DNA of 64,000 nt from Enoplosus armatus (taxonomy: Eukaryota; Chordata; Actinopteri; Centrarchiformes; Enoplosidae). Under the pieces are notes generated by a model. It had not been told where the DNA came from. It saw only the letters and a list, made by a program, of their open reading frames with translations, and searched no databases. Shown piece after piece: positions 24,213 through 35,705 of this stretch. Location: the NCBI RefSeq assembly GCF_043641665.1, contig NC_092194.1, positions 248,001-312,000 of the forward strand. The letters run 5' to 3'. Position 1 is the first letter of the stretch, and each line of letters begins with the position of its first letter. Position numbers and translations under genes: made by a program.

Positions 24213-26822
24213 AAATGTCATGTAATAAAATGACTTCATCAGTATGACTCAAATCATTATGGAAGTGAACTTTCATTCACTTGTTTATCATCAGGGTCTT
24301 GAGACAGATGGCTATTTCCATTTCCATACAGATCGCTGTGTGTAAACTCGTCAAGCTTCGATTGTGAATCAGATTGTATTGTTAAATAGCCTGTTCATTC
24401 AATAGCTCTATTCATGTGTTTGTTGTCACTAAGACCTTCTTCTTGACTTTGTTAAATTAACAATAACATTTCAAACAGTGGTAAAAAGGTGAGATAAGTG
24501 GTTAACATTTAGTATTTACCGGTGTACTGCCTTCAGGTCATATAAATCCCATATAGAGCAGATCTGTATGTTACCGTATCCAGCTCTTAAAGGAATAGTT
24601 AAATATTTTGTTGAAGTCAAGTACGGAGGTGTAGTCAAAACATGATTAGCTTAGCTTAGCTCAAAGGCTGATTCTGACAGACTGAGGTCACACTAATCAG
24701 ATATGTATCATTGCAGGCAGTAGCTAATTAGAATTAAAAATGTCAGATCTTTCAGATCAAATCAGTGGATTGCATACCCATTAATTGCCTGGATTTTGTT
24801 TTTTAACTCAACGAAGTAATTAGCACTAGTTGCTTGCTGTTATCATATACTGTACCTTTTGACACAATCAGTCTCTCAGTATAAATAAAATGCCACCTAG
24901 CAGCCCCCTGATGAGCAGCGGCACTGCACAACTCAGATATGAAATATAATTACAGCTACAGCACTGGCCCGGGGGGATGGCAAGGCTGTTCACAATGGTT
25001 TTTATCATGTGTGAATAATCTACTTCTCTCCTTCCTCTCTCACCTCTGGGCTGTCTGCAACCTCTGTCAGCAAGAAGGGACTCAGCACTGCACCCATAAA
25101 CAAATACATGCAAACTATTATCTAACAATATAATCGGATGGGACCAAGAGGGAAAAATATGAAAGACTTTACAGCATGTGAGTGAGGCAGTTTTTATCCA
25201 TTTGAAGGACCAGACCAGAGTGTTAGCAAAGTTTTAGCTCCTTAGCTACCAATCAGCTATACATTTTTGCTGTGTGTTTTCAAATTCATGCTTTCCACCC
25301 ACATAGTGAATGCAACAATGGCCCCTTCCCTACTTTCTACCCCCCTACTTCCGGCGCCCTTGCTTGGACTAAACTCATCTTCGAACATGGCCCTCATTTT
25401 GATCTCAGCTACACACCTGTATAGTTTTGTGACTGCATCTTGCATGGTTGTGACGCTATCACGTTGACAAAACAGACATATAAACACCTGGCAAGTACCG
25501 CTTCTATGGTAGTTCCCACTACAGCAGGTGTCTCCAGGATCACATTTTGCCATGATGACACACACAGGCTCACAAGGTGAAAACAATACCACACTGTTAC
25601 GGCTGGTAACAAATGTACCATTTCCTCCCGTTTGAGTAACATTAGCTAAAGACTACAGTGACCAGCTGTTTTGGAAATCACTGAGAAAAAAAATTAAACT
25701 ACATATTTGTGAGGTGTTTTTAAAGATTTACGTCATCAGTAGGAACCAATGGGCTAGGGGCTGAAAGCCACTGGGTAGGGAAGTCAGAAAGTATTGAAAA
25801 AGCTAACTGTGTTACAGTGCCAGGAACTTGACCATTTGAGGGGGGAATGATAATACTCTGAACACATATACTGTACCAAACTTATGCAGTACTGTATGTA
25901 TCTTTTGCCACTTACACTTGAATGAATGTTTATTGAATGAAGATTGGAAAGAAAATGTAATTCTCTGTGGTCTATCAACAGGAGTGCTGATGCTACAGAC
26001 TGGAAGTTTTGATGAAAAGATAAAAGCAAGTGGGGTTTCTTGAATTTGGTTTTTCTCATTTCATCCTCTTCATGCTATTTAGGCATGAGTAATTAGTTGA
26101 TACAGTTTCTTAGCAACAGCAATAATATTTTTTCCCACATGAAATTTTGGTCTCAATTGTTAATTGGATTTTTTTTAATGCAGGGCTCAACAGTAACGGT
26201 TGCCAGGTTGCCTTTGGCAACCATTTTGATAAATAAATCAGGCCATAATTAAACTTAAAAAGAAACTTGCAAAAGCAAATTTAAAATGTATAATGATCAT
26301 TTGAAAATATACAGGATATAGGTTCTATATGGAGTTTTCAGAAAGTCCCTATTAATAACACTGGTGGCCGTTAACTGAACAGCAGTGGGCATCCTGTTGC
26401 TCGTGCCCACACTCTGTAGGCGCGAGCGAGGCAAAACGGTGAAGTGACATACACCAGACTGATTTACTGTGATTTACAATCATATTTAGAATATCGTTAC
26501 TATCATGTTATCATCAGGTAGTATTTTGCTAGCCGTATCGTTAGCGAGGAAGCCACATTTAGCCAGCTAGCTGTAACTTAGCTACTGAAACGGCTGCTTA
26601 AGAGCTCACTGCAATGAAAACAGAGAAAACAGAGCAAATACAGTGAGCAGGGTCAGAGGGAGGGCTATCATCTATGAGGCAATGGCTTCAACTTGATTCT
26701 AACATTTCTGTCCATGTGGCCTCATACACAAAGTCACCAGTGAAAGGAGCATTAACAACTCCACCGCAATTCTCTACTGGTCTGAAGGCAAGAAAGCAGC
26801 AATTGTGCAGCAAATAACAGTA
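24213..26822. other. Intergenic DNA, no gene seen
   Basis: The open frames are short and show no family motifs. A patch of 'gcttagctt' words near 24,645 and AT-rich DNA are all that is visible. Confidence 0.5.
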
Positions 26823-27243
26823 CACATTTGTTGTGCTTTACATTATTTGCTTCTAGCTTCGCAGATCTGTATGATCAATTGAGCTGAGGCATGTTTAGTG
26901 GTTAGTGCAGTCAACTGGTGTCTGGGAGATTGACGTTTGAAATGTGTGGGAATCTTCGGCTCCTGTAGTAGAACATTTATACACTTTACTATCCTAAAAT
27001 TACTAGTGTAATGAAAAAACAGGATTGTTACACCTATTTCCAATATTATTTGAATACAAATACAAATAATTTTGCTTCCTCCACAAATTAACTAAACTAA
27101 ATTAGTTAGATTCTTCTAAAGACGGCCGAACAAATTACTAATTCTACATAGTCATAACCGAATTTCTGTAATAGTAGTTATTAAAAACCTGTGGCTGTGA
27201 GTTGCCAAAGTAGAAGCAAATAACGTAAAGCACAACAAATGTG
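26823..27243. mobile_element. Possible MITE with 33-bp inverted ends
   Basis: The left end 26823-26855 (starting 'cacatttgttgtgctttac') and right end 27211-27243 are inverted repeats differing at one base in 33. The 421-bp unit has no coding potential. The ends and length suggest a non-autonomous DNA transposon. No clear target duplication was identified. Confidence 0.6.
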
Positions 27244-27289
27244 GTTTGTTACTGTACAGTCATGTAAAATCTGTTCATCTTTACTGGTT

Positions 27290-27345
27290 AAGATAAGATT
27301 GCACTTTATTGACCCCCTAGGGGAAATTCAGGTGCTACAGCAGCA
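27290..27345 (-). mobile_element. LINE 3' tail-like fragment
   Basis: The text 'gcactttattgaccccctag' with 'gggaaattcag' resembles the minus-oriented LINE tail at 24,165. Confidence 0.45.
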
Positions 27346-27374
27346 CAGAAATGTACAGTAGGAAATAGCAAGAT

Positions 27375-27585
27375 ATAACCAACCGGTCAAAGCAGATGAC
27401 CGCCCACCTAGAGTCTGGTTCTGCTCGAGGTTTCTGCCTCTTAAAAGGACGTTTTTCCTTGCCACTGTTGCCTCGTGCTTGCTCATGGTGGGAACTGTTG
27501 GGTCTCTGTAAATAATATTATAAAGAGTACGGTCTAGACCTGCTCTATAAGTCCAAAGAACAATAAATGTGATTTGATTTGATAC
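27375..27585 (+). mobile_element. L2 LINE 3' UTR fragment
   Basis: The text 'caaccggtcaaagcagatga' through 'ttgggtctctgtaa' and 'ggtctagacctgctcta' matches the L2 copy at 31,855-32,025. It is a 5'-truncated insertion with a diverged tail. Confidence 0.85.
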
Positions 27586-27671
27586 ATGACTATGTTTCCC
27601 TATTGCTGTGTTCTCGAGTCTAATTCAATACTTACTTCAATACTTTGCCAACTTCACTGACAGTCACTGAC

Positions 27672-27805
27672 AGACTTTTGGACCCCACTGTATACAGGGC
27701 TGACCCCTAAAACTGAGACCACATTGAAAATCTCAAATATTTTCATGTAAACCTGGAAATAATCACAAAGTTTGAGGATTCAGAAACATTTAAAAACACA
27801 AGAAG
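27672..27805. repeat. Tc1-like terminal repeat fragments, two families of ends abutting
   Basis: 'cagacttttggaccccactg' (27,672-27,692) matches the right tip of the Tc1 relic at 32,760-32,785. It is directly followed by a degenerate left tip and 'gagaccacattgaaaatctc' with 'tttgaggattcagaaacatt', the reverse complement of 32,700-32,760. Two partial terminal repeats thus lie tip to tip. Confidence 0.6.
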
Positions 27806-29341
27806 TCTGCATCTCTCCCTCTCCTCTCGCATGCAGGCAGGACTGTTGATATGGTTATGGGGACGCTCTGTGTCTCTGTGTCTCTGAAATTTTTGCTGTT
27901 AACAAGATCATGACCTGTCCTTTGTGTCTAGGGTTGTGAGTTCAGCTTTAGACTGTCATTAAACAGAAAATAAAGCTACATATTACATTACATTACATAT
28001 GTTTTAGTGGGAAAAACTTTTAAATATTTAATATGTTTATGTTTTTCAAATATAATAAACAGAATACTACAACAGAGATATTTAGGCACGAGAATTTAGT
28101 ACAAACAGTTCTCTGCAACTGACATACCCCATTGTGCAGTTCTAAATTCCCATAACTGTTTTACTCTTTATATGCCTTACAACAAGTGAAAGCAGAGAAA
28201 AAGAAGGCCTCAGAGTTTGTCTTTTCTGTGACAGTGCAAAAATGGCTCTGCTATGCCCCTGAACGGCTTGGGGGCATTGCTCGTGTTGGACAGTTCATCA
28301 GAGTATCCAGTGAGGAGGAAGGCGACCCTTTGGCCTCAGAACAGTAGGACAGTCCTGAACAGTGTTGAGCTGTGTTAATGTTTCAGCCTGTTGTAGATAA
28401 TGTTTCAGCCTGTTGTACTGTGGTAATGTTTGAGCCTTGTGTACTCTTCTCCTGCCAATTCAAATAAACGTGAATGTGAATGAATGTCTGATTGAAGGAT
28501 GTTTTATTTACTTTGTTTGTTCAAAACCATGTTAATTGCAGCCCCAGACGTGGTCTCTGATTGACAGTCAAGCCTGACATGATGTTTTACTGTCAAGCTG
28601 CATAGAATGGTGCTGTACACAAAGCAGGATTTATTTGATAATTTATTTGATACTCCTGGTATACACTTCCTGTCTCCTAAGTGGCCGTGGTTGCCTCCCC
28701 ACTGCCTGATTTAGCCGCTTGTTTTATCTGTCTAATAATGTTCTCTTTTTCCCTCTCCAAAAAAAGTTACATAGTAACGACAATATTGTTATTAAGCAAA
28801 GAAGCACACATTTCATTTCAATTTGAACTTTTAATTCATCTCCGGTTCAGCACCAGCAGCGAGTAGAGATCAGTCCACAGGCTGCTACAGGCAACTGAGA
28901 AAGTTGGGGTCTCATTTTTCAAGTGACGTTACACTCCGTTCATGCATTGGCAATTAGAAGTGATTAATACATGTAAAATTGTTGCATATTGTTACATATG
29001 GCACCTTTTGGTTGCAGTTTAGTGTGATTCCTCGGGCTCATTGTTTTTTAAAGTTTTGTTGACTCTATAAATGTGGGGATAGTACTCTTTTGTTACACAG
29101 GGATTTCACCTTATTTTCATGTGTTTAGTTGATGGTTATGTGGGGTAACCAGGAAAAGGTTGTGTGTGAAAGAGAGTGAGATACCCTTGTTGATTATCTA
29201 GAATGTGCATTCCCAGTCCTAATTGTTAATGTTATGACAATGTGTTTGCTCCAATGCATTGTAAAATGGATTAAATGATTGTACACAGCAAAGATGCTGA
29301 TCTATGTTTTTTTAAAATATATATATAATGTTCCAAAGGGC
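27806..29341. other. Intergenic DNA, no gene seen
   Basis: No coding motif is recognised. Two tandem copies of 'gtttcagcctgttgta' lie near 28,380-28,420. Confidence 0.5.
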
Positions 29342-32097
29342 TTAATCACACCCTCAACCTGGTTCTGACATTTGGACTTGAAATTGAACATTTAATTGTC
29401 TTTCCGCTGAATCCTTTGTTATCGGACAATTATTTAATAACTTTTGAATTCCTATCACTGGACTACACGCCATTAGGCAAAAATACCTACACCAGATATT
29501 TATCTGATAGTGCTGTAGCTAAATTTAAGGAAGTGATTCCATAGGCATTTAATTCAATGCCATGTCTCAATACAACTGAGGACTCCTATGCTAACCTTAG
29601 TCCCTCCCAAATGGACAATCTTGTTGCTCAATGCGACACTTGACTCTGTTGCCCCTCTAAAAAAGAAGATAATAAAACCAAGAAAGTCAGCTCCATGGTA
29701 TAACACGCAAACCCGCAAATTAAAGCAAACGCCGCAGAAACTTGAAAGGAAATGGCGCTCCACCAAACTGGAAGAATCACGTTTAATTTGGCAAGATAGT
29801 CTTATAGGAAGGCCCTCTGTAAAGCCAGGACAGCCTTCTACTCATCATTAATAGAAGAGAACAAGAACAACCCCAGGTTTCTCTTCAGCACTGTAGCCAG
29901 GCTGACAGAGAGTCACAGCTCTATTGAGTATTCCTAGGGTTATAGGAATACATGGGAATGCAGCAGTAACGACTTCATGAGCTTCTTTAATGATACAATT
30001 CTAACTATTAGAGACAAAATTGGTCACCTCCTGTCCTCAGGTGGTACCTTGCCTTCAAACACAGGAATCTCAGAAACAGCTGTAAAACTTGATGTATATT
30101 TAGATTGCTTTTCTCCCATTGACCAAATAACTAAAACCATTTCTTTATCTAAGCCATCAACTTGTCTCTTAGACCCCATCCCAACCTGGCTGCTTAAAGA
30201 GGTTTTACCTTTAGTCAGCACTTCTTTACTAGATATGATCGATCAGTCTTTATTAACAGGCTACGTACCACAGTCCTTTAAAGTAGCTGTAATCAAACCT
30301 CTTCTTAAAAAGCCCACTCTTGATCCAGAGGTTTTAGCCATCTAACCTTCCCTTTCTCTCCAAGATTCTTGAGAAAGCAGTTGCCAACCAGCTGTGTGAT
30401 TTTCTACATGACAATAGGTTGCTTGAGGACTTTCAGTCAGGTTTCAGAGTTCATCATAACACAGAGACACTGGTGAAAGTTACAAATGACCTTCTAATTG
30501 CATCAGACAAAGGACTTGTCTCTGTTGTTTTGGACTTGTTTTGCTAGATCTTAGTGCTGCATTCGACACCATTGACCATCGTATCCTATTACAGAGACTG
30601 GAACATTCAATTGGCATTAAAGGAACTGCACTAAGCTGGTTTAAGCCATATTTATCAGATTGATCTCAGTTTGTACACGTTAACGATGAATCCTCCATGT
30701 ACGCCAAAGTTATTCACATTATATATGCTTCCTTTCGGAGATATTATTAGAAATACTCCATAAACTTTCATTGCTATGTGGATGATACCCAGTTATGCCT
30801 ATCGACCAAGCCAGAAGAACCTCATCAGTTAGCTAAGCTCCAAGCATGTCTTAAGGACATAAAGACCTGGATGACCTGCAATTATCGGATGTTCAGACAG
30901 AAGTTATTGTTCTTGGCCCTGAACACCTCAGAAACACAGTATCTAAGGATATTGTTACTCTAGATGGCATTGCCCTGGCCTCCAGCGCCACCGTGAGGAA
31001 TCTCGGAGTTGTCTTTGATCAGGACATGTCCTTTAACTCTCACGTAAAAAGCAAACTTCAAGGACTGCCTGTTTTCACCTCCGTAACATTGCAAATATCA
31101 GGAAGATCCTGTCTCAAACAGATGCAGGAAAATTAGTCCATGCATTTGTCACGTCTAGGCTGGATTATTGCAATTCCTTATTATCAGGCTGTCCCAATAA
31201 GTCCCTGAAGACTCTCCAGTTGATCCAGAATGCTGCGGCACGTGTACTGACTGGAACCAGGAAAAGAGATCATATTTCTCCAGTATTAGCTTCTCTGCAC
31301 TGGCTCCCTGTAAAATCCAGAATAGAGTTTAAAATCCCTCTCCTGACCTACAAAGCTCTTACTGGTCAGGCACCTTCATATCTTAAAAGCTCATAGTACC
31401 TTATTACCCCACTAGAGCACTGCGCTCCCAGAATGTAGGGTTGCTGGTCGTTCCTAGAGTCTCCAAAAGCAGAACAGGAGCCAGAGCCTTCAGCTATCAA
31501 GCTCCTCTCCTGTGGAATCGGCTCTCAGTTTGGGTCCGGGAGGCAGACACACTCTCTACTTTTAAGAGTAGGCTTAAAACTTTGCTTTTTGATAATGCTT
31601 ATAGTTAGGGCTGGCTCAGGCCTGCCTAGACCAGCCCCTAGTTATGCTGCTATAGGCCTAGACTGCTGGGGGACTTCCCATGATGCACTGAGCTTTCCTC
31701 CTCTCCCTCTCCATCTTAACACATTCATGTCCCTCCAAAGCATGTAACTAACTTTATATCTTCCCCGGAGTTTTTTTGTTCTTTTTCGTCTCGCATGTTC
31801 CGGTGGATCATGGTCCTGGTACATCTGGCTGCTGCTGCCATGGGCCTGCCCAACCCAACCGGTCAAAGCAGATGACCACCCACCTAGAGTCTGGTTCTGC
31901 TCGAGGTTTCTGCCTCTTAAAAGGAAGTTTTTCCTTGCTACTGTCGTCAAAGTACTTGCTCATGGTGGGAACTGTTGGGTCTCTGTAATAACATTATAAA
32001 GAGTCGGTCTAGACCTGCTCTATTTGTGTCATGAGATTACTTTTGTTGTGATTTGGCGCTATATAAATAAAATTGAATTGAATTGAAATTGAATTGT
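29342..32097 (+). pseudogene. L2-type LINE, 5'-truncated, inactivated
   Basis: The insertion starts inside the endonuclease (THTLDLVL-like region) and runs through the linker, RT and 3' UTR to a GAATT-type tail. Recognisable pieces are [16 protein letters not shown] (to 30,345), KPEEPHQLAKLQACLKDIKT (30,806-30,870) and, in other frames, the tail of ORF2. Stops, small deletions (the [10 protein letters not shown] region is lost near 30,705) and frame changes leave no active enzyme. It is closely similar to the minus-strand copy at 10-14 kb and inverted relative to it. Its 3' end lies against, or inside, the Tc1 relic at 32,098. Confidence 0.9.
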
Positions 32098-32785
32098 GAT
32101 GTCACAGAAGGCTTGGCTTCCTGAGTCTTCAGGTGCCCGCATAAATAGTTCAATGGGGTTGAGGTCAGGTGACTATGGAGGAAAGTCTATGACAGTCAGG
32201 ACTCCTTGGTCTTCTTTGGTCTTCAAGTAGTTCTTGCAAAGCTTTGAGGTGTGTTTGGGGTCATTATCCTGCTGCAGTATGAATCCCTCCCCACAAAGCT
32301 GCAAACCAGAGGGATACAGCATGTCTCTGAAGAATGGAGTGGTACCTCTCCTTGGTAAGGGTGTAGTCGATTCGGTGTAGGTGTCCAACTCTGTTCTGTC
32401 ACTTTCACTTAGTCCTGATGCCATATTTCCCACTATCACAATGCTACTTAGTAAGCAATGATCTGATGGAAACTTGAGGCACAGCCATATTTATAAAAGG
32501 TGAACACTTGGATTTGACCTACTCATCGGAGTATCTGATTGTCATCTGAACGCATGCTTTGATGGAAGGGATACAACTCAAAGAAATCTGACCTTTTGTA
32601 TGAAGGAGTTAAATTGGTCAATGCCACAAATTTGCTTAAATTTGATTGCCTACCTAAAAATAGTGCAGAATAAAAAAATTTCTTCTTCATTTTTTTAAAT
32701 GTTTCTGAATCCTCAAACCCCAGGTTTGCATGAAAATATCTGAAATTTTCAATGTGGTCTCAGACTTTTGGACCCCGCTGTATAT
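32098..32785 (-). pseudogene. Tc1-like transposase relic
   Basis: The minus strand encodes GFILQQDNDPKHTSKLCKNY and, after a stop, SPDLNPIE, the second and third catalytic regions of a Tc1/mariner transposase. The N-terminal DNA-binding half and first catalytic region are missing. The right terminal repeat is present at about 32,640-32,785 ('cagacttttggaccccgctg'). It belongs to a different Tc1 family from the intact one next to it. Confidence 0.85.
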
Positions 32786-33082
32786 ATAATCCACACTTAA
32801 CATAGATAAGGTTAAGACTGCTCAATATGTCAAAGCATGAATGCCCATTGAAATTATATTTATCTGAGTGTGTCGATATCACCCCAAGATCATCGTCACC
32901 CATTCAGCCATGTCAGAGTGGCTGGGGAGTTGAGTCAACTCTCTACTGGTCACCTGGCTGAATGGCCTCAGAGAACCTAAATAATAATAATAGATCTACA
33001 ATTAAATATCTTTAAACACTGTTAGTTTTCTTCATCTGTTGTGACCTCAATCAGTTGTTTGGGAAAATATACTAGTATACTA

Positions 33083-33297
33083 CAGTGCATCCGGAAAGTA
33101 TTCACAGCGCTTCACTTTTTCCACATTTTGTTATGTTGCAGCCTTATACCAAAATGGATTAAATTCATTTTTTCCTCAAAATTCTACACACAACACCCCA
33201 TAATGACAACGTGAAAAAAGTTTTTTTGAGATTTTTGCAAATTTATTAAAAATAAAAAACCTGAGAAATCACATGTACATAAGTATTCACAGCCTTT
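33083..33297 (+). repeat. Left terminal inverted repeat of the Tc1-like element
   Basis: It pairs with 34,502-34,718 in inverse orientation. Both share the tip 'cagtgcatccggaaagtatt' and the inner end around 'cacagccttt'. It contains the transposase binding sites expected in long inverted repeats, which I infer rather than see. Confidence 0.9.
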
Positions 33298-33299
33298 GC

Positions 33300-34340
33300 T
33301 CAATACTTTGTTGATGCACCTTTGGCAGCAATTACAGCCTCAAGTCTTTTTGAATATGATGCCACAAGCTTGGCACACCTATCTTTGGGCAGTTTCACCC
33401 ATTCCTCTTTGCAGCACCTCTCAAGCTCCATCAGGTTGGATGGGAAGCGTCGGTGCACAGCCATTTTCAGATCTCTCCAGAGATGTTCAATCGGATTCAA
33501 GTCTGGGCTCTGGCTGGGCCACTCAAGGACATTCACAGAGTTGTCCTGAAGCCACTCCTTTGATATCTTGGCTGTGTGCTTAGGGTCGTTGTCCTGCTGA
33601 AAGATAAACCGTCGCCCCAGTCTGAGGTCAAGAGCGCTCTGGAGCAGGTTTTCATCCAGGATGTCTCTGTACTTTGCTGCATTCATCTTTCCCTCTATCC
33701 TGACTAGTCTCCCAGTTCCTGCCGCTGAAAAACATCCCCACAGCATGATGCTGCCACCACCATGCTTCACTGTAGGGATGGTATTGGCCTGGTGATGAGC
33801 GGTGCCTGGTTTCCTCCAAACGTGACGCCTGGCATTCACACCAAAGAGTTCAATCTTTGTCTCATCAGACCAGAGAATTTTGTTTCTCATGGTCTGAGAG
33901 TCCTTCAGGTGCCTTTTGGCAAACTCCAGGCGGGCTGCTATGTGCCTTTTACTAAGGAGTGGCTTCCGTCTGGCCACTCTACCATACAGGCCTGATTGGT
34001 GGATTGCTGCAGAGATGGTTGTCCTTCTGGAAGGTTCTCCTCTCTCCACAGAGGAACTCTGGAGCTCTGACAGAGTGACCATCGGGTTCTTGGTCACCTC
34101 CCTGACTAAGGCCCTTCTCCCCTGATTACTCAGTTTAGATGGCCGGCCAGCTCTAGGAAGAGTCCTGGTGGTTCCGAACTTCTTCCACTTACGGATGATG
34201 GAGGCCACTGTGCTCATTGGGACCTTCAAAGCAGCAGAAATTTTTCTGTAACCTTCCCCAGATTTGTGCCTCGAGACAATCCTGTCTCGGAGGTCTACAG
34301 ACAATTCCTTTGACTTCATGCTTGGTTTGTGCTCTGACAT
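33300..34340 (-). CDS. Tc1-like transposase (DD34E), uninterrupted
   Basis: A 346-residue transposase that would cut the element out and paste it at TA sites. The N-terminal third holds a paired-like helix-turn-helix region (VDLRDRIVSRHKSGEGYRKI, VASIIRKWKKFG) and a GRPSK-type AT-hook-like link. The catalytic domain has all three acidic residues: the Asp in WSDETKIELFG, the first Asp in FQQDNDPKHTA, and the Glu in SPDLNPIEHLW, with 34 residues between the last two. A glycine-rich KHGGGSIMLWG box is present. Length equals that of active Tc1-family enzymes. The start is the ATG at 34,340, the first of the frame. The codons run without stop to ASTKY. Whether it is active cannot be told from sequence. 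Confidence 0.95.
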   Translation of the reverse strand: MSEHKPSMKSKELSVDLRDRIVSRHKSGEGYRKISAALKVPMSTVASIIRKWKKFGTTRTLPRAGRPSKLSNQGRRALVREVTKNPMVTLSELQSSSVERGEPSRRTTISAAIHQSGLYGRVARRKPLLSKRHIAARLEFAKRHLKDSQTMRNKILWSDETKIELFGVNARRHVWRKPGTAHHQANTIPTVKHGGGSIMLWGCFSAAGTGRLVRIEGKMNAAKYRDILDENLLQSALDLRLGRRFIFQQDNDPKHTAKISKEWLQDNSVNVLEWPSQSPDLNPIEHLWRDLKMAVHRRFPSNLMELERCCKEEWVKLPKDRCAKLVASYSKRLEAVIAAKGASTKY

Positions 34341-34501
34341 GCACTGTCAACTGTGGGACCTTATATAGACAGGTGTGTGCCTTTCCAAATCATGTCCAAT
34401 CAACTGAATTTACCACAGGTGGACTCCAATTAAGCTGCAGAAACATCTCAAGGATGATCAGTGGAAACAGGATGCACCTGAGCTCAATTTTGAGCTTCAT
34501 G

Positions 34502-34718
34502 GCAAAGGCTGTGAATACTTATGTACATGTGATTTCTTAGTTTTTTATTTTTAATAAATTTGCAAAAATGTCAAAAAAACTTTTTTCACATTGTCATTAT
34601 GGGGTGTTGTGTGTAGAATTTTGAGGAAAAAAATTAATTTAATCCATTTTGGAATAAGGGTGTAACATAACAAAATGTGGAAAAAGTGAAGCGCCGTGAA
34701 TACTTTCCGGATGCACTG
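34502..34718 (-). repeat. Right terminal inverted repeat of the Tc1-like element
   Basis: This is the inverse of 33,083-33,297, with scattered single-base differences and small length changes in A/T runs. Confidence 0.9.
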
Positions 34719-34720
34719 TA

Positions 34721-35339
34721 TATACACCACCAGATGATGGTTTTGTTCATTTTCAAAGAAATATATTTGGCCTATTCAGTCTTCAATTTATTGTGCTTAT
34801 GTGGTAAAAGACCAGTGGGACTGGAAATGTGATATTTTGGAATAATGTGAAATCAGAACTAAACTGTATATAATTCATTCTATGAACTTCCTTACTGAAT
34901 GCCATTATTCGATACTTGAGGATTTTTGTTGGATTGATAAAATTTAAATGGGGTGTGTGTGGGTCCATTATGGACTTGCTGAACTGAGAAGCCATGAGGT
35001 GTAGAATGGAATGAAAGTAACACTCTCCCTCCAACAACTCCATCAAGCTGCCTTTGAGCAAGGCAATCCAATCCCCAACTGCTCAAGCTGCTCAGAGACT
35101 GCCAGCCTTTGGTTGTCCCCGATGCAAGCAGTCCTCATCAGCACATCATGTGGACCTACAGCCTATGCGCTGCAAACGGATTTCACAGCAGCGGTTGTGA
35201 ATGTGAAACAGGGTTCATCTGCATAAAGAGCTCTGTTTTCCTTAGGTAGCCAACGTAAACGTCATTGGGAATAAAAGCAAACAATAATACAGAACTAAAA
35301 CCATCCCGTCATTGGGCTATGTAGAAGGAAATGGGACTA
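34721..35339. other. Upstream flank of gabrg1, no gene seen
   Basis: AT-rich DNA between the Tc1-like element and the GC-rich gabrg1 5' region. Only chance frames are present. Confidence 0.5.
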
Positions 35340-35628
35340 CAGATTTTTCGCCAGTGTGAGAGCAGCGTCTGTAGGGCAGCCTGTTAGCGGCACTGCAGAT
35401 GGACTAGAGCAGAGTGAGCTCCGCGGCAACAGCCTCACTCGCTTTGTCACATGCCCCCCCCCCCCCACCTCCTTCCACACACACCATGCACGCATCACTC
35501 TCGTCGTAACGTCGCTCCATTTAACCCTCATCGGCTGCATTTTAGACGCGACCTGACGACAGAAAGCGCCAGTTTCCACTGTGTTTCCGTGGGCACCGCG
35601 TCAGGCCGCCCCAGCTGTGGAGGAGAGA
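35340..35628 (+). promoter_or_regulatory. GC- and CpG-rich 5' region of gabrg1
   Basis: Base composition changes sharply to GC-rich with many CpG pairs up to the start codon and into exon 1, unlike the AT-rich surroundings. This fits a CpG-type promoter and 5' UTR. A C13 run lies at 35,454-35,466. No TATA box was identified with confidence. An in-frame TGA at 35,554-35,556 closes the frame upstream of the start codon. Confidence 0.55.
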
Positions 35629-35705
35629 ATGAAGCGGCTTTTTGTCAGAGCCGCGCGGGACAAAGCCATGAACCCCTGGCTGCTCTTCGCTCTCCTCGGA
35701 CTCTG
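35629..35705 (+). CDS. gabrg1: gabrg1 exon 1, signal peptide
   Basis: It encodes [20 protein letters not shown] and then ALLGL, followed by the first two bases of a Cys codon, and is followed by 'gtaagt'. The basic N-region and hydrophobic [13 protein letters not shown] core (completed by exon 2) form a signal peptide. The A at -3 of the ATG suits initiation. Confidence 0.85.

Larger units (their letters stand above)
33083..34718 (-). mobile_element. Tc1-like DNA transposon with intact transposase
   Basis: The element is 1,636 bp, flanked by TA on both sides (33081-33082 and 34719-34720), the target duplication of the Tc1/mariner superfamily. The ends start 'cagtgcatccgg' and close with its inverse. 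Inverted repeats of about 215 bp lie at 33,083-33,297 and 34,502-34,718 and differ at only some positions. Between them is one uninterrupted transposase frame. It inserted about 300 bp from the older Tc1 relic and about 0.9 kb upstream of the gabrg1 start codon. Confidence 0.95.

Noticed and set aside
26180..26240. 'cagggctcaacagtaacggt' with 'ggttgcc...ggcaacc' as a hAT element end
   Set aside because: The inner GGTTGCC/GGCAACC inverted repeat is short, and no matching distal end was found.
33296..34125. Several plus-strand open frames of 69-95 residues
   Set aside because: They are shadows of the Tc1-like transposase on the minus strand.
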